Made by a program: the position numbers and the translations under genes. DNA of 64,000 nucleotides from Mesotaenium endlicherianum. Its lineage: Eukaryota > Streptophyta > Zygnematophyceae > Zygnematales > Mesotaeniaceae. This document shows, one piece after another, positions 25,101 to 37,300 of this stretch; position 1 is the first letter of the stretch, and each line of letters opens with the position of its first letter. The DNA lies in assembly GCA_009602735.1 (NCBI GenBank), contig WELA01013825.1:219590-283589 (forward strand), in the 5' to 3' direction. A model generated the notes under the pieces. That model ran no database searches, was not told where the DNA came from, and worked only from the letters and a program-made list of their open reading frames with translations.

Positions 25101-26211
25101 ATCCTAGGCTGCTTGAGCACTTTCCTTACGCTGTGCCAAGCAGATGGAAGGGCAATTTTCTGATAGTTAGAGGGTAACATCTTTCATGAGGGCATTGGTC
25201 CTCTTGTTAGGGTTTGGAATGGAAAGTGGGCATATGTGTGAGGGCTCTTGCCTATTTGTCAATCATAGGGGGGACGTGGGCCAGACACTTACTGACACCA
25301 TCTCGTTGTTGGAATGTGGACAGGAATCATACCGAGGGCTTCCGCCGACGTCTTCGAGATGGCTTCTGCTGACTCCGAGCACGACTACAGGGTCACCATG
25401 TCCTACATTCAGATATACATGGAGATGGTGAGTAAACAAGCATCCCCTTGATGACCTCGTCTTGGAGGTGGCACCCACCCAAGTAGGCTTGCGGGTGTAT
25501 AAGTAGGCTTCTGAGGACCGGGAGGATGCAGCAACTCGACCAGGGCGCGAATGATGATCGACCTGTACACCTCTGCCCTGACCTGGGGTGATGTCTGATG
25601 TATGTGCAGATACAAGACTTGCTCAGGCCGCCCAGCAGTAACATGCAGATACGGGAGAACGAGCACGGGGTGTACATCTCGGGGGTGCACGAGGTGCGTA
25701 ACTTCGCCCAAAACCTCGCCAGTGGAAGTGACCTCAGTAATACTCGTACCTTGGCGTCTCGGGAGGTCTTCTTCCTCTTCGTTTTCTCCTTCTTCTCTGA
25801 ATCCTATTTCCCTGTCTCGCAGTCTTCCCTGTATGTATCTCTGCGCGTGTGTGATGTGCCCTGTCCTGACCGGCCATGCTTTGTGAGCAGGTGGAGGTGA
25901 AGAAAGTAGATGACTGCCTAAGGCTTCTAGCTCTGGGTGAGCGGAATAGAGCGTTCGCGTTCACAAAATTGGTGAGTTGGTTCTTTCATGTCCACCCGTG
26001 CTTGATGACGCTAAAGCCCAGGCCTTCCTGCTGTGCTGGCGTCCCGTCTGTCGTCACGTGCCCAGAGAGAGAGCATCAGGCTATACTTCCCTTTCATGAA
26101 TGACAATTGTAGCTGACAGGTAGACCTCTCTAGTGGGGCACTCGAAGAGGACTTGCTAATTGCAGGTGTATTTCTCCCCGTCTTTCGCTCCTTCCATCCC
26201 TCTCTCTCTCC

Positions 26212-26242
<31 letters not shown>

Positions 26243-29200
26243 CCCTTCACGAAGTGCTGATTTCCCCCCCTCCCCCCTCCAACCTGCTCTCCGTGGACAA
26301 ACCTATGCACTCCTGGCAGAACGCACATTCCTCACGCAGCCACGCGATTGCCATCCTGACCGTCGAGAAGCGGTCCAAGAAGGCGGCTGACCACTCTCCG
26401 GGCCGCGAGGAGAAGCCGAACCGCCCGCGGTACCAAGAGGCCAACCAGAGCGCCGAGGAGCGGCGCGCCTCGGGGGGCCACGACAACCTGCACAGCTCCA
26501 GCACCTGGGCCAAGTCCTTGCGCGGCAGCGACTCGTCGGCTCACAGCCCCGACGACAGACGGGCGTCCCGGGCAGCGGAGCCCGCTCCCCAGAACCCCGA
26601 GGAGAGGCGCATGTCGAATGGGTACCTGCGAGAGAAGTGAGTGCCATTGTGCCCTCCTCTGCGCTACCACCAGCCAGGCAACCGTGGGCCTTGAGCCTGG
26701 GGTTGGCTTGATTGTCTATCTGGAAACTCGTCTGCAAGTCTGTGTGTCTGTCTGTCTTTCTTGCTTGGCGGCGTTGTGCAACTGGCAAGCATGCTCGTTC
26801 TCCCTTTTCATCTGCTGCTTATGTGCCAGGACATCGTCAGTCATCGTTTCGCGCCTGCTAAGCGTCCTGCAAACAAAACCCTTGAGAGGCGATGCAACGG
26901 TCGCAGCCCACTGTCTGGAAAGTCAAAACTGAAAACGATGATGATGGTGCCGCGTGTGGGCTCAAAGCAGGTGCCCAACGTGGTGCACCTCTGGCGAGAC
27001 CCAAAAGTGAAACCCCAGTTGGTCAGCTGTAGGGTGGCAAGCCATGCTAGGTGCTTCTGGGGGCTTGACAGAGGACGTGGTGTGCGCTTGTGCTCCCTTC
27101 CTTGGGTCCGCAGGGTGCTGATCGGCAAGCTGTTCATGGTGGACCTGGCTGGGTCGGAACGGCTGAAGAAGTCAGGTGCGCACTCATGCCGCTCTCCCAG
27201 GATGCTGTTCATGTCCACCGCTCCCGCAGTATGCAGAAATACACGCCAGCCTCTTGCAGATGAGAGAGGACACACGGGGCGGGCAACCTCCTTGCACTGG
27301 TCCTGCTGTTGGTGCTGTTGTCCATACAGACTCTGTGGCTGCTGCTGTCCGTACAGGCTCTGTTTGTACTCTTTTCCCTCCTGAGTACCGGTGGCGCTGG
27401 AAGGGATGCTGCCTGAGTGCTCTCTCTGTCATGTGGGGTCGGCGAGGGCGGGTGCAGGCTCAGAAGGGGTCAGAGCAAACGAAGCCAAGAGCGTCAACCT
27501 CTCTCTCACAGTGCTAGGTGAGCGCCAGCTGCCAGCTGCCAGGAGTCGCGCGCCCTTTCCCGCTTGCGTCAAATAGCAATGCTTTGCAGCCAGCCTCTGC
27601 TGTATCCTTGCCCTTTTGCCTCGTAAGACTGCTTGATCTGTAATGATAGAGGTGCACAGCTGTGTGGAGTTCCTGTGGAGAGTTCCTGCTTTTTCGCATG
27701 CGTGCGCGCGGCGCTGGGGTGGCATCTGCAGCCTCTTAGGCGTCCCCGTGCTCTCTGAATCGGTGGGCCTGGGCAGGCAAGTGCATCAACGCGAGGGCAG
27801 ATCCGTCGGCCAGCCACGTGCCCTTCCGGGACTCGAAGCTCACTCGCCTGCTCCAGGAGTCGCTGGGAGGTACACCCGCTCTTCCCCTTCCTCCCTCACC
27901 CACCCACCCACCCGCTTCTTCCTCCTTTGCCAAGCAAAGGGTCTCCCCCACTCCTGGGAGCTGATTGGTATATATGAGATCGTGTGACAAGAGGAGGTGG
28001 GCTAAGGCACGGCTCTCACTCGCTGGGAAGTTCTACAGCCTCTTTCCCCGTGAGCCTGGAGAGTGTGCGAAGCAGCTTTGGTGAGACACTCGTGACAAGA
28101 TCAGAGCCATTATGGCAAGAAGGAGATTTGTCTCGCCCCTGTTCAAGCGTGGGGAGAGTGCAGGGAGGTCTGTGTGACTGTCTGCAATGCTTCAGTGGGG
28201 AAGTGCGTGGGTGCTGCCACCCAGTACCTCTTTGACGAGAGAAGGCTTGTGATCCACGGCTGCACGAGAAAAGAGGGCAAAGAAATCCCAGGGGACAGTC
28301 TGTCTCAATTGAAGAGAACAGAGCAGCAACCAGGCAGGTGCTAAGTAGCGTGTGGAGTGCGGGCGTGCATGGATGGGTGCGTGCTCAGGCAACGCAAAGA
28401 CGTCCCTGGTGATCAACGCTGCCCCCAGCACAGACCACATTTCCGAGTCGCTGTCGTCGCTCCTGTTTGCCTCCAGGGTATGCACTTACCCGCCTAACCT
28501 ACCTGCACCTGCACCCTCCGTTGACTTTCTTCAAGGGCAAGACATCAGTTGACTGCCTGCGGTTGTCTTCAGTTCTTCACTTCCGCTGATTGCTGGCTTT
28601 TTACTCACTTTTTCTGCCCTCGCTGTAGATTACGTGTCTGCCCGTGTACTCGTGTTTGCATGAGACCTTGTAAGCATTTCTTTTCTTTGAGAAAATGGGA
28701 GTTCTCGATTGCTCCTCCGGGTCCATGTGACCTTTTGTCAGTAGTAGTGCCTGAAAATGGCGCACATGCAGGATGTAAGTTTCTCGGTCATTGCAGATGT
28801 TCACGAACGCATCCGTAAGGCGTCCATGCCAGAGCATGGCAGCCGTATGGAGAGTCTGAAGGTGCCTGCAGGGAAGCGCTGGCAGCACTCATTGACCGCA
28901 TAACGTCTCTTCTGGTCCGGTCTCTCGTCCGAGCAGGCCATGCAAGTGAAGACGAAGGCGGTGGTGAACGTGGAGGAGGACTATCAGCACCTGTCGGCGT
29001 CCCTGCAGGAGACCTTGGACGAGCACAATGACCGCGTGCACTCTCTGGAGGTGGGTGGGTGGGGGTGCCCTTGTCATTGTGGCTGCAGTCTGAAGAAGCA
29101 GGCTGGCTGGTGCACTTCAGGGAGTTGAAGGGCAGAGTCTCAACCTTCACAGGCGTGAACGCGTGCACCCTTTCAGCTAGTCATCTGCTCCATATTGGGA

Positions 29201-32200
29201 ATGGGTGCCAGAAGGGTGCCAGAGCGAACGTGCCGGGCGGGAAAGTGGAGGCGCCGGTGTTAGCTCCTTGGAAAGTGCTTACTTGAGCAAGTTTGAGCGA
29301 GCAATTGTGCGGAATGCAGCACTCTTGTAGAGTGAAGTGGAGGAGGTAGGTTTTTGTTTGCGAAGGTCCAAGTGGTGCTGCTTGGAGTTGCCACACTGAC
29401 GTGCGCCCGTGAGAGGCTTGTCCTGGGACTGTGTGGCTGCAGGTGGTGGTGTACTCGCAAGAGGAGCAGCTGTCGCAAGCCAAGGCGAACCTGAAGAAGG
29501 AGCACGACCTGGTGCTTAAGCTGCGGAGCGAGAAGGAGAAGCTGGTGAAAGAGCACGAGGACGACATTGCCGCCCGCGAAGCTGCCTGGCAACACAGGTG
29601 GGTGGGCTTGCCAATCAATACACACACACGCACACACACACACACACACACATGCGCACGCGCACGCGCTTGTGCTCGGGGCTTACTGCTGTAATCGTCG
29701 TGACGGACGGTGTGTTTGCTCGATCTGTCTACCCTATGTGAGAGGTCAAGCACCAGCTGACAAGAGGTTGTCGGGAGCCCACTGGGGGCAGCAAAGGCGT
29801 ATGCTCTCACTCATCAGAATTCAAGGGAGGGTGCCGGCAGCACGTGACGGAATCGGGCGTGGATGGTGGCACTGTGCTGTTCCTTCTGGCTGATGATGAT
29901 GCGAGGTGCGGAGGGGTCTAGTGCAGTCAATCAGTTGCTGTGCATGCCGTCGCTCACGCATGCGCAATCATTGTCGCAAAGTAGGTCCTCACTGCTGTCA
30001 TGTCAAGGTGCCCTCTGTACTCGCAACACTCAACCTGGCCCCTTGCCTGTGGACACTCGTGACGCGCAGGTTAAGAAAGGCGGAGAGAGCGGCTGAGCAG
30101 CGACATCGAGAGGCGGCGGAGCAGCACGAGGCGGTATGTCTGCCCCCTGCTTCTCTGTCCCGCCTCCACTGGCTCTTGGCGTGACGCACCCGGGTTGAGT
30201 TTGCTGCCCCCTTCTGATCAAGAGCTGCTCAAGCTGTCGAGTGGTCGCTGTCCTTCCCGGCCTTTGTGGCGACAGGAAGCCTGCCCCCCTGCTTCTTGCC
30301 TTCGACTTACCACCAGTACCCTCACATCACACCTGCCCGCCCCTCTCCGCGCTCGGTGACCCTTCTCCCAATTGCTTCTGCTTCTACCCCAGGAATGTGC
30401 GAGTGATGGTGAACAATCGACCTGCCCTTCTAACACCCACCGCGCACAATTTGCCTCAGAAATGCCCGCTCTTTTCGTCTGTCCTCATAGTGCCTCCATA
30501 AGCTCCGTGCAAAAAACGAACGATCCCCTCCCTGCAAGACCCAACTTCCATGCTCCCACAGACACCCCCCCCCCCCCCCCCCCCNNNNNNNNNNNNNNNN
30601 NNNNNNNNNNNNNNNNNNNNNNNNNNNNNNNNNNNNNNNNNNNNNNNNNNNNNNNNNNNNNNNNNNNNNNNNNNNNNNNNNNNNNNNNNNNNNNNNNNNN
30701 NNNNNNNNNNNNNNNNNNNNNNNNNNNNNNNNNNNNNNNNNNNNNNNNNNNNNNNNNNNNNNNNNNNNNNNNNNNNNNNNNNNNNNNNNNNNNNNNNNNN
30801 NNNNNNNNNNNNNNNNNNNNNNNNNNNNNNNNNNNNNNNNNNNNNNNNNNNNNNNNNNNNNNNNNNNNNNNNNNNNNNNNNNNNNNNNNNNNNNNNNNNN
30901 NNNNNNNNNNNNNNNNNNNNNNNNNNNNNNNNNNNNNNNNNNNNNNNNNCCCCCCCCCCCCCCCTCCCCGGGGCCCTCAGCTGGTCAGCCTCTAAGCAGC
31001 GCACTGCGAGCACCCTGCGAGGCTTCCTGCTCCGTGACAGCAGCGCTTCGGCCAGGGCCACGAGCTGAGTGACATAGAGACCCTTCTGGAAGCCCTGCTC
31101 CGCCTCACAGACACCTCCCTCCAGGTCCTCCCCACGAACAAAACAAGCCCATCCATTTTGCCTTGCTTCACTTCAGCCCCTCTCGCTTCCATGCCATGCT
31201 CATCCTCTCACATTCTCTCCCTGTACCCCCTGCCCTCTCTATCCCCTCCACCATCAGAGGAGCAAGGGCGGTCATCTCCTCCGCGTTTGGGAGGACTTGG
31301 GAAACTGAATGTTTATAGTTTGGATGTTTTCAGGACTTTGAGTGGGCATGCTTCCGGCATTCTGCTTGCTCCTGCTTAGCCAAGGCATCATCTCCCCTTG
31401 GCCCTCTTCTCTTTTCCCGTCGCTGCCCTGCTGTGCTTGCTCATGAGCGTTGTGGCAATCAGCGTTCTGTGAGTCTCGACGAAGGCAACTGCTGCCGCCT
31501 CTCTCGCCTGACCTCGGTCAGCCACGAACATGGAGCCGTACACGTTTTGTTGCGAAACAGGGCGTCCCGGCCCTTTGTGCTTCCTCCCTTGCTGGCTTGC
31601 TTGAGGTCCGCCTGCTGCTCCTCTCGAGGCCCAATGGGGGGGGCGGGAATAGCACAGCGAACTGCTGGCCCTGGATTGCACTTGTCCCAGTGAATAGCGA
31701 GGGGGCATTGGGCAGTGCTGAGAGCGTGGTAGTAGCGTGCTGACATTGAACCGGGCACGGCCGTCTATGCGTGGGCGCAGAATCTGGCGCGGCAAGTGGA
31801 TAGCGCCGCAGCGCAGCGGGACAGCATGGCGGAGGCCATGCGCAAGTCGCTTGCCTGTGAGCCACCTGCCCTCTTCCTCTGCCTCCATGTGCTCCTCATC
31901 CTTGTGTGTGCGGGATTTCTGGGCCGGGAAGGAGGAAAGTCTTGCACTCAAGGTCGTGCCAGAAAATGTGAGGGGTGCTTGGCACGATAGCTGCTGCAAC
32001 TCCTGCTATTGAGGAGCTTCATTGAGGTTCCAGGAGTGAGGGGGAAACAACCACTTCTCTGTATGCCCACACTTGTCTTGCTAGATGTGACGCATGCCCC
32101 TGGGGGGGCTTCCTTGCGGAAGTAGCTGGGAGGCGTAAAAGAGGAGAGGGCCTCGGCTTATGACGTGTTGCACCCACTGGTGGCTCGTGTTCTTGCAGAC

Positions 32201-33243
32201 TCAGAGATGCTGGAGCAGCAGCTGAAGGAGCTGCAGGAAAGTGTAGATAGACTGGAGAGGGAGAAGGTGACAAAGGCCGAGGTATGCACCTGCTCCATGT
32301 GTCTGCCGCAGTCCTCCTCTGGCTGGTGGCGTCGCTCCCTGTGCAGATACCCACCCTGTTGGGCTGGCGTGAGGTCTCGTGTGAAGCGTTATGTCTTGTG
32401 CGTGCGAGGTGGGCCCTCTGATTTACGACGTGGGAGTAGCGTAGCGCCACCTGGACTGTGTGGTAGGCGTGCCTGAAAGAGCTTTGCTCGCCCGGGGGTG
32501 GGGGATGACCGCGTACGCCGCCCGCAGCTGCTGAGTCAGGAGGAGAGGGCGCGGAAGCGGGAGGACCAGGCGGCCCGCAGGATCCAGCGAGCGTTTTGGT
32601 CGCATCGCTTCAAGAATCTGCAGCAGCAGCTCAACGAAGATCGCCAGCAGGTAAGGGCGGGCGCCGCCACCCCCTGGCTTCTGAGGGTGCAGCAGCACGT
32701 GTCTCTGAAGCCACGGCTCGTGTGTGCAGTCCTCCTTCTCGCTGTCTGCAACCTGGGCCATCGTTAGGGCTGGATGCCGCACGTGCTTCGTGTAGCAAGT
32801 CACCAGCTTGGGGTGTTGCAGTCGCGGTTGTGGTGGATGTGGCTTGTGACGTGGTTGGGGTCTCGTCAGTCTTGGTGACGTTCACGCATCCTTCTACCAG
32901 CTGCAGAAATTGCTTGTATAGTCATAAGGAACTGTGCTTGAGTCTTGTGTGCTGGGCTGCGCAAGGTCAACTTGTGGATGACGAACGTAGTGTACCTGCA
33001 TAGTCTCCCATCCTGAGGACTGTGAACTGATTTGATTTGTGTGAGCAGGCAACACAACATCGGCAGATTGAGAGGGAAGGCTTGGAACAGGAGATGAAGC
33101 ACCTCGTGGAAGAGAAGCAAGAGCTGGAGACACTGGCGTTAGCTGCTGGACATAAACTCGTCGCTAGCTCCCTCGCGCATATCTCCTCTGCCTTTGCTGC
33201 TCTTGACCATAAATTTGTCACGCCACGAGCACAGCGTCGATGA
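22199..33243 (+). CDS. Kinesin, ARK/ungrouped-type motor with coiled coil and IQ motif
   Basis: This is an N-terminal-motor kinesin, an ATP-driven microtubule motor. Exons supported by homology and phase are 22199-22436, 23407-23536, ~24333 or 24341-24412, 24780-24876, 25324-25427, 25610-25693, 25891-25971, 26320-26636, 27114-27175, 27458-27517, 27777-27869, 28389-28477, 28937-29050, 29443-29597, 30070-30133, 31056-31124, 31781-31856, 32199-32281, 32528-32650 and 33049-33243 (stop). Motor landmarks are [14 protein letters not shown], the P-loop [12 protein letters not shown], switch [10 protein letters not shown], switch [14 protein letters not shown] and [13 protein letters not shown]. An insert of about 85 charged residues sits between switch I and switch II. 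The tail is Glu/Lys/Gln-rich coiled coil with an IQ motif ([15 protein letters not shown]). The motor resembles plant ARK kinesins, but no armadillo repeats are seen. About 8-10 residues between the second and third exons (probably a microexon) were not placed. The start at 22199 is inferred. Confidence 0.88.
24445..24468 (+). repeat. (CT)n/(GT)n simple repeat after a 5' splice site
   Basis: A CT run followed by a GT-rich run begins a few bases after the donor at 24413 in the kinesin gene. Confidence 0.85.
26201..26242 (+). repeat. (CT)n(CA)n compound microsatellite in a kinesin intron
   Basis: A CT run followed by a CA run lies upstream of the exon starting at 26320. Confidence 0.9.
29619..29652 (+). 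repeat. (CA)n microsatellite in a kinesin intron
   Basis: A long CA run with a few CG interruptions starts about 20 bases after the donor at 29598. Confidence 0.9.
30585..30949. other. Assembly gap (365 N) flanked by poly-C
   Basis: The gap has a run of C on each side (about 20 bases before, 15 after). It falls in the kinesin intron between the exons ending at 30133 and starting at 31056. Those exons join in phase, so any exon hidden here would have to be a multiple of three. Confidence 0.98.
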
Positions 33244-34301
33244 GGGAGCTTGTTCCAGATGCTTACTTCTTCAAGTCAATCGCCAAGGGAATTGTGTTGT
33301 TGAGCACTTCTTTAGATAATATAAGCCACGAGTGAGTCACATTATGCCAGTTTTGATGTACAGATATAGTAGAGTTTAAATAAGTGGGTGGGAACAAAAA
33401 AACTTGAGCCACACCCGGAAACTGAAGGGAAGGCTTTTGAGTACCATTCCTACGAGTTGTTGGAGGTATTTACGTGTAATAATCAGCAATTGCGTAATTG
33501 TTTTGACATATTCCTAATTTGTTCTTACTCATCTGTACCGCGCTTCGACAGTGCAGCAATTGCACATGCTCAGCAATTGCACATACAATATATTTACTTA
33601 ATGACATATACAGCAAATCAGTGGCCTCCTTTTGACATCTAGACGGTATCATGAACGGGCACTGTTGAGTTCCTCCCATCTCATGTCAATGAACTGCCTT
33701 GTTGACCCAAGAAATATTCAGACAAAATACAAAGAAGAAAGTCCAGCTAAAGCAGAAGCTTGGGTATAGAACAGTAGCCATTCCACCAACCGTGACTCAT
33801 GCACAATGCCTTCAACTTAGTACAAACTTATGGGTCCCAGAACCTCTGGGACCAAGGACATTAAATAACCCAATGGGGGCTTACAGTTGGAAGAAAAATC
33901 CAGGCCTGAAATACTATCACCAAATCAGCAGCTATTGTTCTACTACCCGCACGGGTTCCTTCCCAATTGCACATAGCAGTTTGAGCTGGACTTACCTCTC
34001 TACTGAGTGTGCGATATGAATAAAGTAATAGAAAATGGTTCCTACATATTACTGACAATTTTTGTACTACCTTCTTAGCTTCCTGAGCATAGACCAACTG
34101 TACGTCCATGCGCAAACCAATCCATACCAACCCAGAACAAATTATTTACAGATGCAGGGCATACCCAAACATCACCATTCACCACCCTGTGACCAATGCA
34201 CGTCAGAGAACCTCATGAATGTAGTCATTTGAGCTCTACGAGCTTCGGTCCAGGGTCAATCCCATGGAGCAATCCCATGGACTTCACTTCCAGAGTGGTA
34301 G
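33244..34301. other. Shared 3' flank of two convergent genes
   Basis: This is the space between the kinesin stop (+) and the protease stop (-). It is AT-rich, with short ORFs only and no recognised element. It should contain both 3' UTRs. Confidence 0.5.
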
Positions 34302-37300
34302 TCAATCTGCTTCCCCTGCACCCTCATCACATCCATCTCTCGCCAGACTGAGGTCTTCCAGGTCCGAGTGTGCACCCAAGGAGTCAATCATTCCGCCGTC
34401 GCCATTGCTGTCACTTGCAGGTACTGCGATCCGGCTGCCAGCTGTCTCCCTCAGAAGCACTGATGCCAATTCATCGGCGACGGACATCATGCCAGAAGTC
34501 TCCTCGTCGTCGTTGGAGGGCAGGACGTCCACAAATCCCTGAGGGTACGGCGCTGGTATGTAATTCTGGCGCAAGATACTCTCTGTGACAGCATTTGCCT
34601 TCTTCATATCGATGACGATACGCTTGTCCCTGTCAAGGTCGAGGGTGAGGTGTGGTCTGGGGTTGTGCAGGACCAGCTTTGCAAGATGCTTCAGGTTCTT
34701 CACGTATACATCGTTGCACTTGATGACTTGCACGTTGCCCATGTTCTGGTACCTGCACGTCAGGTATCAACAACACACGTAGGAAGACGTCAGAATTAGG
34801 GGCCTCAAAGATCTACTAGCAGCATGTGTGCAGCACAGAGTCTCTAGATCTCATACAAGCAAACAGTATCAAAATCTTACTGTCGTCGAAAATAAATACA
34901 CAGCAATGAACGAATAATACAACTGCTGACATTGCGACTGCTGACATCAATATCCCTCCACCCACATCAGCACCATGAAAAGTTCACATCTGGCAGCCGG
35001 CATCTGCAACCACGAGAAGATCACTCACCCCGTGTTGATCTCTGCTGCCAGCACCTGGGACAGCAGAACAGCCTCCTGAGCAGGGTCCTCGAGGATGCCG
35101 GCTGCAGCTTTCTCGCAGAGCCTCAACGGTGCCTTCATCTCCCAGTCCTTTCCGTACTGACTGCGCAGATACGCCTGGCTGCACGGCAGGAACACCAAGC
35201 CGGCATAGATGAAGTAGCTCGGGGGCCCCTCCTGCCAAGCATACAGCAAATAGCAAGCACATTAAGGTCAGCCTCGCCTTTCTTCGTGAGAACTAGTGAC
35301 ACCAGCAGAGGCTGCCAGCGGCTATCCCAACTGATATTTTCCAGTGGGGAGAAACTCGCGCACTTCCACCGCAGAGCAGTAAGGCCGGGAAGAGCATTGG
35401 ACAGACACGGGCAGCAAGATGCGTACAAAGTAGCAACAACCCAGCACCAGGGAAATCGAGATGACGAGCCCCACGAGTCAATTTCTTTCTACGACAGCCC
35501 GCGGCTCAATGCCCAATCGCGCCCTTGTTTGCGACAGCATTGGGTGGCGGGCGGGCTGCGGGCGGCTGGTGGCCAGTCGCGAGCGGCTCACCAGATCGTA
35601 TAGGTGGACGGGAATGAGCGGCTTCAGGGTGCTCATGGAGGCCTCCACTTCGATCACAACGCCGTCCCTCAGCAGCGTGAGCCTGCTGACTTCGCGCGCA
35701 AACTTTCGCGTGACGAGGTAGCTGAAGTCGATGCGCTCCCCCGAACGAAAGGCCACGGTGCCGTCATCTGCGATCGGAGAGCCGTCGAAAGCAAGCAGGA
35801 TGTCGCCGGGCTTTACCACCTGCATGCAAACACACGAGGTGCACACACGCTTGGCAGCTCAGTGCCATCCCATCCTCGCAAGAAATTCACTGTGACACGT
35901 AGCTGTGCCACAATGGCACGAGCAGGGCTGGACTTGACAGGAAGTCTAGAGACAGAGTAGTGGAATCACTCCAGTTGGCCATCAGCTGCCTTCTTGGGAA
36001 GTGGAGCTGCATATAGCAGACCCATGTGTCCACCAAAGCGTGATTATTCCCAGCAAGCCACAGCTGTTGGGTATACGGGCAAAGAGTTAAAGGGGTGCAG
36101 CGCGAGTGAGGGACGCAGAGCTCTTTCTGGTTCATCCGACAGATTAAAACATGGAGTCAACCATAATAGGCTCTACTGCCAGCCTCGAAACAAGTGACCC
36201 AGGGGCGCTGAAGAAGCAAACCTCGCAGACCGAAGAGAGGGGCTGCACGCGGTTAATGAACACGCCCGTCTGCTCCTTGCTCATGCGGTAGTACGCCCTC
36301 ATGTCCGTATTCTCCATCACCTGCACCCCGGTTTTATGTCCGCATGTACAGCCACAGCAGTTTCAGCTACCAAGTGCAACTCCTTCTGGGCGAGCAAGGG
36401 ACTCACGAGCTGCTCACTCCAAGTCTTGGGCACAGGCTGGCTGCCACGGCTCTTTACACAGCCCCAGGCCATTTTCTTTGGCTCCGACTTTTTGTTTGAT
36501 ACGTGCTCTTGCTTGATGCCTGCTGTATAGCGAGCAGCCGCATGTAAAAGTCAAGCACACGTCGAGCAAGTAATTCATGGCAAGGACTGCATGAGGGGCG
36601 GGCGCAGGCCCTCGAGGCGTCAAATGAGGAACTTTGTGACAGCTGTTCATCAAGCAAAGATATCGTCATATCGTTATGTAAACACGTGCACAGTGCACAG
36701 TGCAGGATCGAGCATTGACAAAGGGACGCTCGGGAACTACTCATAAGAGGGTGCACATAATTCCTTGCGTGGTTTTCTGTGACATCTACGCCGTCAAAAG
36801 TGTAGAATCAGGGAGGAGGGTGCGAGCATGCACCTGCCACACAATGCCGAGGCTGCAGAAGCCGGTGTACTTGCCGTGCCGCGCAATGTCCTCCAGGAAG
36901 TGCTCTATGACGGGCACCGGGATGATGTACCCGATGTTCTCAGCGCTCTCCAGTGACTCGAAGGCAATGCCTATCACCTGCAGGTTACATACAAAGAGCT
37001 TTCGCTGTTAGAGTATGCCGGCCGGTTCAAGGAAAACAAACACGTGCATCCCTGTACTTGCACATCTACACACATGCAGCAGCTCTACTCTTCTAGAGTC
37101 CGGTAGAGCTTCCAAAATTCAAACAGACGTCTGACGCCTTTTTGTGGAGCTGATTGAGCAGATGCTAGTAAGTTAGAAAGTGCCATGCTGAACCGAACAA
37201 CCTGGCCAGGGCTCTCCTGACGCACATGTGACTGACACTTTTCTCTTCTGGCAGAGAGTTCGAAGGAATGCATACCTTGTCATCTTTCAATGCAGGGCCA

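Noticed and set aside
29885-29990. Possible further C/D snoRNA at the TGATGATGATGCG in a kinesin intron
   Set aside because: No D box and no terminal stem were found at a suitable distance.
30372-31068. Open frames running through the N gap
   Set aside because: They exist only because N is read as open; they are not evidence of coding.
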